Source: Paenibacillus crassostreae (GTDB lineage: Bacteria; Bacillota; Bacilli; Paenibacillales; Paenibacillaceae). From it: a stretch of 64,000 bases of DNA. Shown piece after piece: positions 48,248-57,287 of the stretch. The DNA lies in contig NZ_CP017770.1 in assembly GCF_001857945.1 (NCBI RefSeq), positions 1,922,001-1,986,000 on the forward strand, given 5' to 3'. Position numbers and translations under genes: made by a program. The first letter of the stretch is position 1, and each line of letters opens with the position of its first letter. A model generated the notes under the pieces. It was given only the letters and a program-made list of their open reading frames with translations. It did no database searches and was not told the origin of the DNA.

Positions 48248-49816
48248 TCACTTCTCTTGCTTCATAAATTTTCTACGATAGCTACTTGGAGAGTCACCGG
48301 TAAACTTCTTAAACACCTTACAAAAATAACTGTGGTCTGAATATCCCACGCTGCCACTAATTACAGAAATCGTGTAGTCATCATCTTTCAACATTTCAAT
48401 TGCTTTCTCAATTCTAATTCTGTTCAAATATTCGCTGAAGCCTTCCTTTGTATGAGCCGAGAAATAACTAGATAAATATGAGGCATTGAAATGAAAATGA
48501 TTAGATAATTCCGCTAACGTTAATGGTTCTGCATAATGCTCATGCATGTAATCCAATAGTTGTTGTACTCGCTTATTATCTTTGTTATCTACGGATCCGA
48601 TCATAAGCTTTACTTTATCCAGAAATGTTTGTAGTATGATCACCGCATCTCGTGCATACTCGGCTTCTTCCATCCTTTTGAAATAAACATATTTCTCCTC
48701 ATTTAGCTCCTCGGTATCTACTTCGGAACCATCTAGAAGCGTAATGATGACAAAGATGATATTACTCAGAAAAGATTTGAATTCAAATACATCGTTCTTA
48801 AACTGAGCTGCAAGTACCTCTACATGCTCCTGTAAATATTGGAAAGCTGTATCCGACTGTTTTCGCTTTATTTCATCGGTGAATTGATTCAGATTAAACT
48901 TAGTATTCAATTTAGGAAACATAGGAAGTTCACTTGTAACAATAATCAACTGTTCCGGGAAATAAAATGAATACTCCATCTGCTTCATGAATGATTCACG
49001 GTATATACTCCCTAATTGATCCAAATGTTGAAACAACTCCCCTAGAACCCATACTCCTTGTTTCTGTTCTCTCATTGAAGTAAGCATATGTCTCAATATA
49101 TCTGTCATCTGCTTCACTTCAGTATGCCTACAATTCAGTAATACAATGAACAAATGAGGCTCTGTCTGGATCAGATGAAGCCTCACTTCGTTAGGGGATA
49201 AATAATCTTTTAATTCGGTGAGTAAGTTAGACTTATAGGAATCAATCTCATTCTGCTTCTTTCCTTGTAAACTTTTCAATGGACACCCAAGCAAACAAAA
49301 TCCATCATACGGGAACGAATCACGAATGTTAGTTACATCTGTATCTGTCTCATAGCCAGAAATAAGCTTATCTATAATATGGTCTACCGAAGGTGTGAAA
49401 CTCTCTAAGGAATGCTCTCTCCCACGTAAGGATGGTATTTTGTCTGCCGTTGCTCTAAGAACATGAAGTAGTCCTTCTGTTTCTAGTGTGGGCTTTAATA
49501 TATAGTCAGCAACACCACTCTGAAAAGTCGATTTCACATATTCGAATTCGCTGAAGCTACTGAGCACAATAATTTCAATATTAGGATTACTAGTCTTTAA
49601 CCTGCGGACAAATTCCTCACCATCCATTACGGGCATAACCATATCGGTAATAACAATGTGCGGTTCTAATGTAGCTACCATTTCCAAAGCTTCCTTACCA
49701 TTACCGGCTTCGCCTACCATGTGGAATCCTTCCTCTTCCCAATGCAGAAGATGTTTGATTCCTTGTCTGACCAAATATTCATCATCTACGATTAATACTT
49801 TACATAGCTCGCTCAA
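48248..49816 (-). CDS. Response regulator, YesN type (receiver + AraC)
   Basis: This 522-residue regulator has a receiver domain (Asp-Asp at 11-12, phosphoacceptor in HIVITDMVMPVMDG, Lys in DYILKPTLE) and a C-terminal AraC helix-turn-helix (ISVISGSVGYSDHSYFCKVF near the end). Unlike the first system in this window, the regulator gene precedes the kinase gene. It is the likely activator of the importer and lacZ that follow. The start has GGAGG upstream within the 49817-49830 stretch. Confidence 0.93.
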   Translation of the reverse strand: MSELCKVLIVDDEYLVRQGIKHLLHWEEEGFHMVGEAGNGKEALEMVATLEPHIVITDMVMPVMDGEEFVRRLKTSNPNIEIIVLSSFSEFEYVKSTFQSGVADYILKPTLETEGLLHVLRATADKIPSLRGREHSLESFTPSVDHIIDKLISGYETDTDVTNIRDSFPYDGFCLLGCPLKSLQGKKQNEIDSYKSNLLTELKDYLSPNEVRLHLIQTEPHLFIVLLNCRHTEVKQMTDILRHMLTSMREQKQGVWVLGELFQHLDQLGSIYRESFMKQMEYSFYFPEQLIIVTSELPMFPKLNTKFNLNQFTDEIKRKQSDTAFQYLQEHVEVLAAQFKNDVFEFKSFLSNIIFVIITLLDGSEVDTEELNEEKYVYFKRMEEAEYARDAVIILQTFLDKVKLMIGSVDNKDNKRVQQLLDYMHEHYAEPLTLAELSNHFHFNASYLSSYFSAHTKEGFSEYLNRIRIEKAIEMLKDDDYTISVISGSVGYSDHSYFCKVFKKFTGDSPSSYRRKFMKQEK

Positions 49817-49913
49817 ACATATCCCTCCTGTATAGGTATCTATGAATTTAGTAATAACGTTTACATAATTTCATTCCATTTAATCTTCATCACAATTCCC
49901 TGTCGAAACGTAT

Positions 49914-50135
49914 CTAATTTTTCTTTTTCTCTTCACGAGGCCAGATGAAATAACTAACGGTAATTATCAAATCTATTCCAAGTACAATTGTCCAAATTTC
50001 CATTATATTATTTAGTACCGCAGTTCGAGATGCGTCATTAATAAGGAACAGAATCCCGAGCAGCAAGGCACATCCAATGGAATAAGCTAATATGTGTCTA
50101 ACAAATCCTTTTAAATAGTGCCTAAGCAATTTCAC
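49914..50135 (-). CDS. Small membrane protein, two helices, unknown function
   Basis: The 73-residue protein has hydrophobic segments at about 14-33 and 46-65 and a basic/charged C-terminus ending REEKKKN. It resembles no family I can name. The GTG start has only a weak AGG upstream, so the start and even the gene are moderately supported. It lies 97 bp upstream of the YesN regulator gene in the same direction. Confidence 0.5.
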   Translation of the reverse strand: MKLLRHYLKGFVRHILAYSIGCALLLGILFLINDASRTAVLNNIMEIWTIVLGIDLIITVSYFIWPREEKKKN

Positions 50136-50240
50136 AGCCTATAATCAAGTAAAAAACCCAATTCATATCACAATCCCCTTTCACTCTACTCTGTTTCTCT
50201 TTAATTTAATATATATATTTCTATTGTACGGATTAGAGTA

Positions 50241-50265
50241 TCAAGTGTAACTTATACTTTCTTAT
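50241..50265. repeat. Half copy of the outer arm of the dispersed repeat
   Basis: TCAAGTG-TAACTTATACTTTCTTAT matches the outer flank of copy B at 22996-23020 with one difference (TCAAGTGAAACTTATAC...). The palindromic core is absent here. Confidence 0.55.
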
Positions 50266-50267
50266 TT

Positions 50268-50310
50268 TTAAAAAAGACTCTCCAGATCAAGTTCTGATCT
50301 AAAGAGTCTT
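50268..50310 (-). terminator. Terminator of the CNNM/CorC-type gene
   Basis: Minus-strand AAAGACTCT and AGAGTCTTT arms, with an inner TTAGATCA/TGATCTGG pairing, are followed by TTTAAAAAT. It starts 18 bp past the stop. Confidence 0.85.
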
Positions 50311-50327
50311 TGGTTCACCTTATGAAA

Positions 50328-51635
50328 TTACAACTCGATCTCCGCTACTTCTGGATTCCGACGATAAATCTCAATTTTGCGAATACGATATTTATCTTTT
50401 TCTTGAATATTGAAGATCCAATCCTCGTATGGCCATTCCGTGCCCTTAGGAAGTTCAGGTTGCCGATTAAATAACCAGCCTCCAATAGAGTCCACATCTT
50501 CATGTTCAATACTTATACCAAGTAGTGCGTTAACTTCATCAATAGCCGTGTTTCCGTCAACTAAATAATGATCATTGTCAATCTTCTCAATTGGCTTTTT
50601 CTCATCTGTATCGAATTCATCACGAATTTCACCGACAATTTCCTCTAATATATCCTCAATTGTTACTAATCCAGCTGTCCCTCCATACTCATCTAACAAT
50701 AGAGCAATGTGCACATGCTGTTCTTGCATCTTCAGTAGCAATGACTTCACAGGTATACTTTCCGGCACGGTTAGAACCGGTTGAATTAATGATCGTATAT
50801 CAAATGTAGAATTATTATCATAGTTCAAGAAGAATTTCTTCGTGTTCATGAAACCAATAATGTTATCTTTACTTCCCTTCGTAACTAGGAAGCGAGTATA
50901 TTGTTCCGTCTTTACAATCTTTATATTCTCCTCAAGGGTTTGATTTACATCTAAGCACACCATATCTGTGCGCGGAACCATAATTTCACGGGCGAGTAAG
51001 TCATCGAATGCAAATATCCGACTAACATATCCATATTCTGATTTATTAATCTTCCCACTCTCATAACTCTCGGATAAAATGATTTGAATTTCTTCCTCCG
51101 AGTGCGCCTCTTCATGTTCGCTAGCAGGCATAATCCCGAACATTCTTACAAATGCATTCGCCGAACCATTTAATAACCATATAAAAGGATACATTGCTTT
51201 ATTGAATACAATAATGATAGGTGCAGTAAGAACCGCAATTTGTTCCGCCTTTTGAATTGCAAGCGTCTTTGGTGCAAGCTCACCCAACACGACATGGAGG
51301 AATGTTATCGATACAAACGCAATAATAAATGCGAGAATATGCCCTGTACTTTCACCAATCCCAAGTTGCTGGAACAGTGGGAATAGGATCTTTTCAACTG
51401 TAGGTTCACCTAACCAACCAAGTCCTAGAGCAGTAATCGTAATCCCTAGTTGACAAGCAGATAAATATCCGTCCAAATTACTAGTAACTTTCTGGACAGC
51501 TAGTGCATTCTTCTTTCCTTCCATAACCATTTGATCCACTCTACTCGGGCGCAACTTAATAATAGCAAACTCCGTAGCTACAAAAAAAGCGGTAAGTACA
51601 ATCAGTAAAGCAATCAAGAATAAATTCAGTACCAT
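50328..51635 (-). CDS. Hemolysin-like/CNNM-CorC family membrane protein with CBS domains
   Basis: This 435-residue protein has a DUF21/CNNM membrane domain (about 1-190, opening LIVLTAFFVATEFAIIKLRPS), two CBS motifs (about 210-335, including VPRTDMVCLD) and a C-terminal CorC_HlyC domain (about 350-425). Relatives in B. subtilis (YhdP, MpfA) are implicated in magnesium efflux and resistance. The older name hemolysin is misleading. It is monocistronic with its own terminator. Magnesium export is a family-based inference. Confidence 0.93.
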   Translation of the reverse strand: MVLNLFLIALLIVLTAFFVATEFAIIKLRPSRVDQMVMEGKKNALAVQKVTSNLDGYLSACQLGITITALGLGWLGEPTVEKILFPLFQQLGIGESTGHILAFIIAFVSITFLHVVLGELAPKTLAIQKAEQIAVLTAPIIIVFNKAMYPFIWLLNGSANAFVRMFGIMPASEHEEAHSEEEIQIILSESYESGKINKSEYGYVSRIFAFDDLLAREIMVPRTDMVCLDVNQTLEENIKIVKTEQYTRFLVTKGSKDNIIGFMNTKKFFLNYDNNSTFDIRSLIQPVLTVPESIPVKSLLLKMQEQHVHIALLLDEYGGTAGLVTIEDILEEIVGEIRDEFDTDEKKPIEKIDNDHYLVDGNTAIDEVNALLGISIEHEDVDSIGGWLFNRQPELPKGTEWPYEDWIFNIQEKDKYRIRKIEIYRRNPEVAEIEL

Positions 51636-51873
51636 ATCATGCTCCTTCTAAATTTGTTGAACCGTTCAATAAAACAGTTCTTACGAACTAATTCTAAAGT
51701 AGATAACATCTCAATGCAAACCCGCCTATAGCCAATATAAGGTTAAATCTGACCATTTCTCTGCATGTATAAGCTAAAAGTAGCTTCGCTCTTTTAGTAT
51801 ATCCTTTTGACACAAGCGCATAATCATTTTATGATAAGTTCAAATGAACCATTCACGAATAGGGGTTGATCAC

Positions 51874-52638
51874 TTGGAAACTTTAAGCTTCACAAGAAAA
51901 GACATGGCTAATTTATTGCTATCTCTCAAAGAGAATTCCAATAGGTCTCCTAGATCAATCATTCAAGATATTTGGAGAGCAAATCACCAATCTGATATGT
52001 CACAAGCCTCTTCCATGTCTGCATTTATATCTACATCACTACCACCTATTATTGAAAAAATGATTCGGTCCGACGTAAACCCAACATTATCACTCCAAGA
52101 TATTGTGTCCTTAGGTACCCTAATTGAATACACTCATTTCTCCATCACATCTGTTCAAAACTGGGTGAAACGAGATTTCAAAAATATCATTGGGCATGCA
52201 GAGGCAGGTAAAAAGTATTCATTGCAACAAATAGCTTTATTCTTAATTATTGAAGATCTGCGCTCCACTCTAGATTACGATACGATCCGCAAGTTTTTTC
52301 AAATTATATTCCGCTTATCCAATCATGAGAAAGCCAATTTGCATACTATTACACCACTCCATTTTTATACAGCGTATGCAGGACTATTCGAGGAAATTGA
52401 TGAGCGGTTCAGAAGTCACATCGGGGATCATACAGACTTTGGATATAAGTGGGATAAAATGATCAATGAAATCGCCAAAGATTATGTTACATCCACTATG
52501 GATCTCTCCAATGAACAGAAAGAAACATTACAAACGGCAATCTATGTTGCATTGACATCCGTTCATACGTCTTGTTTCCAATCCCTTTCTCGTCGATATG
52601 TCAACGGGTTAGTGTTTCTCCACAATTTACATGAATGA
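51874..52638 (+). CDS. DUF1836-domain protein
   Basis: The 254-residue product carries a DUF1836-type region (about 65-150) with LSLQDIVSLGTLIEYTHFSI, VQNWVKRDFKNIIG and KKYSLQQIALFLIIEDLR, a winged or helix-turn-helix-like pattern that suggests DNA binding, though the function is unknown. No signal peptide or membrane helix is seen. The start is unsettled: TTG at 51874 has AGGGG 8 nt upstream, while the in-frame ATG at 51844 has no ribosome site. It is 17 bp upstream of uppP and probably cotranscribed with it. Confidence 0.82.
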   Translation: METLSFTRKDMANLLLSLKENSNRSPRSIIQDIWRANHQSDMSQASSMSAFISTSLPPIIEKMIRSDVNPTLSLQDIVSLGTLIEYTHFSITSVQNWVKRDFKNIIGHAEAGKKYSLQQIALFLIIEDLRSTLDYDTIRKFFQIIFRLSNHEKANLHTITPLHFYTAYAGLFEEIDERFRSHIGDHTDFGYKWDKMINEIAKDYVTSTMDLSNEQKETLQTAIYVALTSVHTSCFQSLSRRYVNGLVFLHNLHE

Positions 52639-52655
52639 GGTGCTTTAACTAAATT

Positions 52656-53471
52656 ATGAATGATATCTTCACATTGCTTAAATATGCTTTCCTAGGTCTG
52701 GTTCAAGGAATCACCGAACCCATTCCTGTATCGTCTAGTGCCCATGTTATTATCGTACAGAATCTTTTTGGATTAGAAATTGCAGGGCTAAGTTTTGAAG
52801 TCCTGGTCAACTTCGCTTCATTACTAGCCATCCTACTCATCTATAAGAAAGAATTAATTCAATTAGTTAATCATGGATGGTTATATTTTCGCGGACAAGA
52901 TGATGAATACAAAAAGGATTTCCACTTCATCTTATATCTCATTATTGCAACGATCCCTGCTGGATTATTAGGGTACTTGTTCAATGACCTAATCTCTGAA
53001 GTCTTCAAAGGAATGTTAACCATAGCTATCTCCCTCTTCGTCACTGGAATTGCACTATGGTTGATCCGCAATCTTCGTGGTCGAAAGAATGAAGCTGGAC
53101 TTAAACTTAAAGATGCCATTATCATCGGCTTAGCTCAGGCTGTCGCATTAATTCCAGGAATAAGTAGATCAGGTTCAACGATTGTTGCCGGTATGGGTCT
53201 AGGTCTGAAGCAATCTACTGCACTCAAATTCTCATTCTTCCTATACATCCCCGTTAGTGTAGGTGGTATGATCCTTGAGGGCTCAAACTTACTATATGAT
53301 CCAGATCTTGGAACACTAGCACTTCCTTATTCACTTGCCTTTATTTGTTCGCTTGTTGCTTCCTACTTCTCTATGAAGTGGTTTATGGGGATTATGGAAC
53401 GTGGCCAACTTAAATATTTCTCTTGGTATTGCTTCGTATTAAGTGCATTTATCTTAATATTCATGCTCTAA
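52656..53471 (+). CDS. uppP: Undecaprenyl-diphosphatase UppP (BacA)
   Basis: This 271-residue membrane enzyme removes phosphate from undecaprenyl pyrophosphate to recycle the cell-wall lipid carrier, and its overproduction gives bacitracin resistance. The two active-site motifs are present: QGITEPIPVSSSAH (about 19-32), with the conserved Glu and Ser residues, and PGISRSGSTIVAGM (about 167-180) with the catalytic Arg. About eight membrane segments are visible. It follows the DUF1836 gene and ends at a strong terminator. Confidence 0.96.
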   Translation: MNDIFTLLKYAFLGLVQGITEPIPVSSSAHVIIVQNLFGLEIAGLSFEVLVNFASLLAILLIYKKELIQLVNHGWLYFRGQDDEYKKDFHFILYLIIATIPAGLLGYLFNDLISEVFKGMLTIAISLFVTGIALWLIRNLRGRKNEAGLKLKDAIIIGLAQAVALIPGISRSGSTIVAGMGLGLKQSTALKFSFFLYIPVSVGGMILEGSNLLYDPDLGTLALPYSLAFICSLVASYFSMKWFMGIMERGQLKYFSWYCFVLSAFILIFML

Positions 53472-53481
53472 AGGTAGCTAT

Positions 53482-53537
53482 AAGATAAACAAAACTCCTA
53501 CTTGATTAGATAATCTAGTAGGAGTTTTGTTTATCTT
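53482..53537. terminator. Bidirectional 21-bp inverted-repeat terminator
   Basis: Arms AAGATAAACAAAACTCCTACT and AGTAGGAGTTTTGTTTATCTT are perfectly complementary around a 14-nt loop and lie between the convergent uppP and chemoreceptor genes. Confidence 0.9.
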
Positions 53538-53541
53538 ATTC

Positions 53542-55026
53542 TTAATGCTGGGATACCAGTAATTTCAGTTCCGATATCAATTCATCAAGTTTACCGTAAT
53601 CTTCCACAATCATACTAATCTTATGATCCTGCGTTTCCATACTTCCGTACACCTCTTCTACTGCTGCCATGTTCTGTTCTGTCGTTGCAGCGATAGTCGA
53701 CGTTTCATCCGTTATGCCTATTTGTCGTTCATGAAGACGATTGGCTGATTGCCCTACAATATCGGCATGTATCTTCACTCGGTCACTATTCTCATTAATA
53801 CGCTGAATCAGTAATTGAACCTCTTGTGATACTTTACTACTAGCAATAACTTCTGTCTGACCACGTTGCACCTGAAGATCTACGACATTAATCTTCTCGC
53901 GTACACCAGTTAAAATCTCACCAATTTCATCCGCTGCTTTACGTGAACGATCTGCCAGCTTGCGCACTTCGCCTGATACAACAGCGAAGCCTTGACCATG
54001 TTCCCCAGCACGGGCTGCTTCAATTGCTGCATTAAGTGCAAGCAGATTGGTCTGCTCAGAAATTTCACTAATTACACCAACGATTGAGCTAATCCGTTCA
54101 TTCTCTTTATTCAGAAGTTGCATATTCTCTACAGTGTGATCGATAATCTCCCGTACACTTTCAACTTCTGAGGATAATTCCTGCATTTGTTTACTACTCT
54201 GTTCAGTTAGAGTGGCATTATCAGCAGAATATTGTTGTAATTGCGTCGTTCCATCAAGTAATTCCTTTACATCATCCTTGATAATCAAGGTCGTCTCACT
54301 AACATTCATCACATTACTCGTCTGTTTCTCAATAGCAATTGCCATTTCTGAGAAGGTCAACGTCACTTCCTTAGATATTCCTCCGGTAATACGAACATTC
54401 TCCTTCTGTCTTTCACTGAACTCGTTCAGCATGAGAATGGAACCTTTAAGCTTATTTAGTAGTTCATCTGCTGTATTCTTAGCCGCTAGTGTTTCCTCTT
54501 GCTTGTCTGCAACTTGCTGTTGTAATTTCTGGCTGAATCTAGCTGAGAAAGCAAGAGCAGCCGTTGCAAATATTAAGTACATATAAATATAGATTAGCGA
54601 TTCTCCAGGAAATAATTGTTCTTTCAAAGAAGGACTCATGAACAAATATGTACTGACTGCTGCACCTAGAAATCCAGTAAAAATAATAGGCTTATGATCT
54701 TGATATAACGTCATGACTGTTAAATTAACATAAATCAAAAAATATGTACTAATAATAGGATTGGGATCTGAGACAATTAAGAAAAGTACGATTAAAGTAA
54801 AAATTGTAGCTACAAAATATTTTATGTAAGATACCCAAATTTGTCGATAAGTCATGAACGTTGCCCCACCACAAGCTATGGCTCCCAAGCCTGCCAGCAT
54901 TAGAATCATCTGTGTTTCTAGCCCAATTGCAATATCTGTAACAACACCAAGCGTTAGCATTCCCCACAATATCTTTACGAATAACCGATTACGTTTATCA
55001 AGTTCCGATAGCGTTGCTGTGTCCAA
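53542..55026 (-). CDS. Methyl-accepting chemotaxis protein with multi-helix membrane sensor
   Basis: This 494-residue chemoreceptor-like protein has about six hydrophobic helices in the first 185 residues rather than the usual two helices and periplasmic domain, and I see no HAMP. The rest is the cytoplasmic signalling coiled coil, with the hairpin tip [20 protein letters not shown] (about 325-345) and [16 protein letters not shown]. It therefore probably senses something in or at the membrane. It starts with TTG, preceded by AGGTAGGGA. It lies 38 bp downstream of an acyltransferase-like gene in the same direction. Confidence 0.92.
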   Translation of the reverse strand: MDTATLSELDKRNRLFVKILWGMLTLGVVTDIAIGLETQMILMLAGLGAIACGGATFMTYRQIWVSYIKYFVATIFTLIVLFLIVSDPNPIISTYFLIYVNLTVMTLYQDHKPIIFTGFLGAAVSTYLFMSPSLKEQLFPGESLIYIYMYLIFATAALAFSARFSQKLQQQVADKQEETLAAKNTADELLNKLKGSILMLNEFSERQKENVRITGGISKEVTLTFSEMAIAIEKQTSNVMNVSETTLIIKDDVKELLDGTTQLQQYSADNATLTEQSSKQMQELSSEVESVREIIDHTVENMQLLNKENERISSIVGVISEISEQTNLLALNAAIEAARAGEHGQGFAVVSGEVRKLADRSRKAADEIGEILTGVREKINVVDLQVQRGQTEVIASSKVSQEVQLLIQRINENSDRVKIHADIVGQSANRLHERQIGITDETSTIAATTEQNMAAVEEVYGSMETQDHKISMIVEDYGKLDELISELKLLVSQH

Positions 55027-55064
55027 GGAAATCCCTACCTCTACTATAATTTTGATTCAAACCA

Positions 55065-55625
55065 TCATGTTGGTTGAAGCTTCTGACTTAAAACCTGCGG
55101 GTTAATTATCCACGAATAATGCTTTTTATTGTTGTACACTTTTTCCACATCGATAATCACCGGTACAATATGATCACCCTTGTAGAACATCTTATCCCCG
55201 ATCTTCTCATAGGGAACCTGGAACGTAATTCGGAGTGCTCGTAGAAATACGGGTTCCAGTAATGCTACATAATATTTCAACTGCTTCTTCTCCCCAAAAT
55301 AAACAACGGCTGATAGTAAATCTGCAATGTAATGACCCCGATATTGCTTAAGCACAGCCATCTTATCAATTTCAGCTACCGCCCCCTCTGCCTGTACTAA
55401 TTTCGGATGAGTAGAAAAGGGCGCAACCTCGTTAATCATACTTTCATTGATCGTGTATGGCTTAATTTCAGTGGTACCCACATACTCGTCATCGTTCGTA
55501 ACAATCACGAATCGTTCCATCACTTGCTCAGAGAACTCAAGTTCAAAACCTTTTTCTAACCAGACGGTTGTCCAAATGCTGTGATATCGCGCTAACTCCC
55601 TATCATCCTCCACACGTTTGAACAT
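55065..55625 (-). CDS. GNAT/autoinducer-synthase-like acyltransferase
   Basis: The 186-residue protein has a GNAT-type core: AEIDKMAVLKQYRGHYIADL (about 100-120) followed by helices and strands ending LLEPVFLRALRITFQVPYEK. The Glu-X-X-[RK]-X-X-V...YRG pattern and the later leading Pro-X-[FL]-X-R-X-L motif resemble N-acyl amino acid synthases (FeeM-like) and LuxI-fold enzymes, but I cannot separate these from an ordinary acetyltransferase. ATG at 55625 has GAGGAG 8 nt upstream; an in-frame start at 55652 lies upstream of that site. It precedes a chemoreceptor gene by 38 bp and is probably cotranscribed with it. Confidence 0.8.
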   Translation of the reverse strand: MFKRVEDDRELARYHSIWTTVWLEKGFELEFSEQVMERFVIVTNDDEYVGTTEIKPYTINESMINEVAPFSTHPKLVQAEGAVAEIDKMAVLKQYRGHYIADLLSAVVYFGEKKQLKYYVALLEPVFLRALRITFQVPYEKIGDKMFYKGDHIVPVIIDVEKVYNNKKHYSWIINPQVLSQKLQPT

Positions 55626-55733
55626 TATTTCTACTCCTCTCTCTAAATACAATAGGTTTCTCCGTGTTCTGAGCGATATCTATAAACTTTATCGGAATAA
55701 AGGATTGGAAATTGTATACATTAAAATAAAAAC

Positions 55734-56978
55734 CTATAACTCCAATGTCTTACTCATTTCACTCCAAGCAGCTTGTCCAATAAGCCCTAATCGCCATATT
55801 GCAATTCCTTTGAGGTCATAACGCTTGGCTAGTCCGACTTTGGTATTTATCGAATTTTCATTCTCACTACCCATGGATATGCCCAAAATCAACTTATCCT
55901 TATCAACTTCCTTCAATGCTAACGTAATAGCTTCATTTACTTTTGCCAGTGGTTCTGGATTCTTCTCATCTTCGTAGGCATACGCCATAATGATTAAATC
56001 ATCTGCAAGATTGCCTAGAGTTGTATAGTCATATCCTGAATACGCGCTATTAAGTGGATGTAGAACGACTGTTAGCTTAAGATCAGATTGATGTGCTTTT
56101 GCAGAGATATTCTTAATGAACTCATTATAATCTGTACGCGCCTTAGCTTTGTCGCCACTCCAACCCAGACCTTCTAGATCGAGTACAATCCCCTTAAATC
56201 CTTTCTGAGCAGCAGTATTTACTATGGCAGATATCGTCTGTTCCTGTAGCACTTTATTCTCTAGATTCTTCGTTATCTCAAGGCTACTATCAACCGAATA
56301 TACCATTAAGTAAGGGGATGTACCCTGCCCCTGCGCATCTTGAATGATCGATTCGGGCGTAACGGTTCCAGCTGATTGTGGCCATTTGTATTCCTGACCC
56401 TCTGTCGTAAACTGACCTTCCTGATCAATTCTGCTCCACCCAAAAGCAACAGAATCAAAGGAAGGGATTAAGGCACGTTCGTCAAAAGAAGACAAAGCAT
56501 AAAAACCCAGCGTATATAAATCTTCCTTCGGAGATGTAATGATTACTTTCTTAGATACCTGATCCCATGCAACAGTTGCCCCAAATTGCTGACTGAAGAA
56601 GCTTAGCGGAATCATTGTACTTCCACTCACTGTTTGTACTGGAGCAGATAACTTCATAGTTGCACCGTCAACCTCTGCATTGGTACTTCCCTTTGTAAGT
56701 ACAACTTGCGTAAGTCCAGTTGTATCCTTCTTGGAAGCCGTAATCGTCTGTGTATTCTGATTCCAACTAACGGTGACACCTAGTGCCTCAGCAATAGCTC
56801 GAAAAGGTACCAAAGTTGTTCCATTCATAACCTTAGGCTGTACCGGAAATGGTAGTGGATATCCGTCTAAGACAATACTGACCTGAGCTTCAGCTGCCTC
56901 GGTTGTGTTATTATCCATTGCGAACATTCCACCTATGGCTATCACCGAGCATAACAATACTTGAGTAAATCGTTTCAT
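55734..56978 (-). CDS. Secreted protein with two stalk-protein (copper amine oxidase N-terminal-like) repeats and GH18-like domain
   Basis: This 414-residue protein has a signal peptide (about 1-29). Two copper-amine-oxidase-N-like modules follow (about 32-155), each with a strand-rich PFRAIAEALGVTVSWN or PLSFFSQQFGATVAWD pattern, then a GH18-type barrel (about 165-410). The catalytic strand reads GFKGIVLDLEGLGW, keeping the Asp-X-Glu pair of GH18 but not the full DGxDxDxE. LIIMAYAYEDEKNPEP resembles the later GH18 sugar-binding strand of spore-cortex or germination proteins such as YaaH/SleL. It may act on peptidoglycan. ATG at 56978 has AAAAGGAG upstream; a longer in-frame reading to 57164 hides the signal peptide. 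Confidence 0.88.
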   Translation of the reverse strand: MKRFTQVLLCSVIAIGGMFAMDNNTTEAAEAQVSIVLDGYPLPFPVQPKVMNGTTLVPFRAIAEALGVTVSWNQNTQTITASKKDTTGLTQVVLTKGSTNAEVDGATMKLSAPVQTVSGSTMIPLSFFSQQFGATVAWDQVSKKVIITSPKEDLYTLGFYALSSFDERALIPSFDSVAFGWSRIDQEGQFTTEGQEYKWPQSAGTVTPESIIQDAQGQGTSPYLMVYSVDSSLEITKNLENKVLQEQTISAIVNTAAQKGFKGIVLDLEGLGWSGDKAKARTDYNEFIKNISAKAHQSDLKLTVVLHPLNSAYSGYDYTTLGNLADDLIIMAYAYEDEKNPEPLAKVNEAITLALKEVDKDKLILGISMGSENENSINTKVGLAKRYDLKGIAIWRLGLIGQAAWSEMSKTLEL

Positions 56979-57141
56979 TCGAATCTCCTTTTCTATTAAA
57001 TATTTCATAAAGACTGTTAAATTAACTATGAACGATTCTACCATTTTACCAAAATATGAAAGGTTTGGCGATATAATATATTCACATAAATATAAACCAT
57101 ATTTACAAGTAGAAACGGCAATATAAGAAATAGAGTATCGA

Positions 57142-57191
57142 GAATCAATTTCATAACTGCGCAATCCGATTTAGCTGCATCGGCGATTATG
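57142..57191. repeat. Palindromic dispersed repeat, copy D with degraded right arm
   Basis: GAATCAATTTCATAA, GCGCAA, CCGATTTAGCTGCATCGG and GATTATG reproduce copy B, but the right arm then diverges (GCAGAAT instead of AAATTGATTC). It lies between the GH18-like gene and the hydrolase terminator. Confidence 0.8.
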
Positions 57192-57211
57192 CAGAATACT
57201 TAATAGGACAA

Positions 57212-57253
57212 TAAGAAAAACCTCGATGTCCAAAAAATCTGGTCATCAAGGTT
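57212..57253 (-). terminator. Terminator of the alpha/beta hydrolase gene
   Basis: Minus-strand AACCTTGATGACC pairs with GGACATCGAGGTT (one mismatch, one G-U) and is followed by TTTCTTATT. Confidence 0.85.
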
Positions 57254-57287
57254 CTCTATTTTATCTCAAGCATATACCGTTATTTAT

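Noticed and set aside
54212-54586. A 124-codon plus-strand frame rich in Ser and Val
   Set aside because: It is antisense to the chemoreceptor coiled coil; Ser/Leu richness is the usual reverse of Glu/Lys-rich coiled-coil codons.
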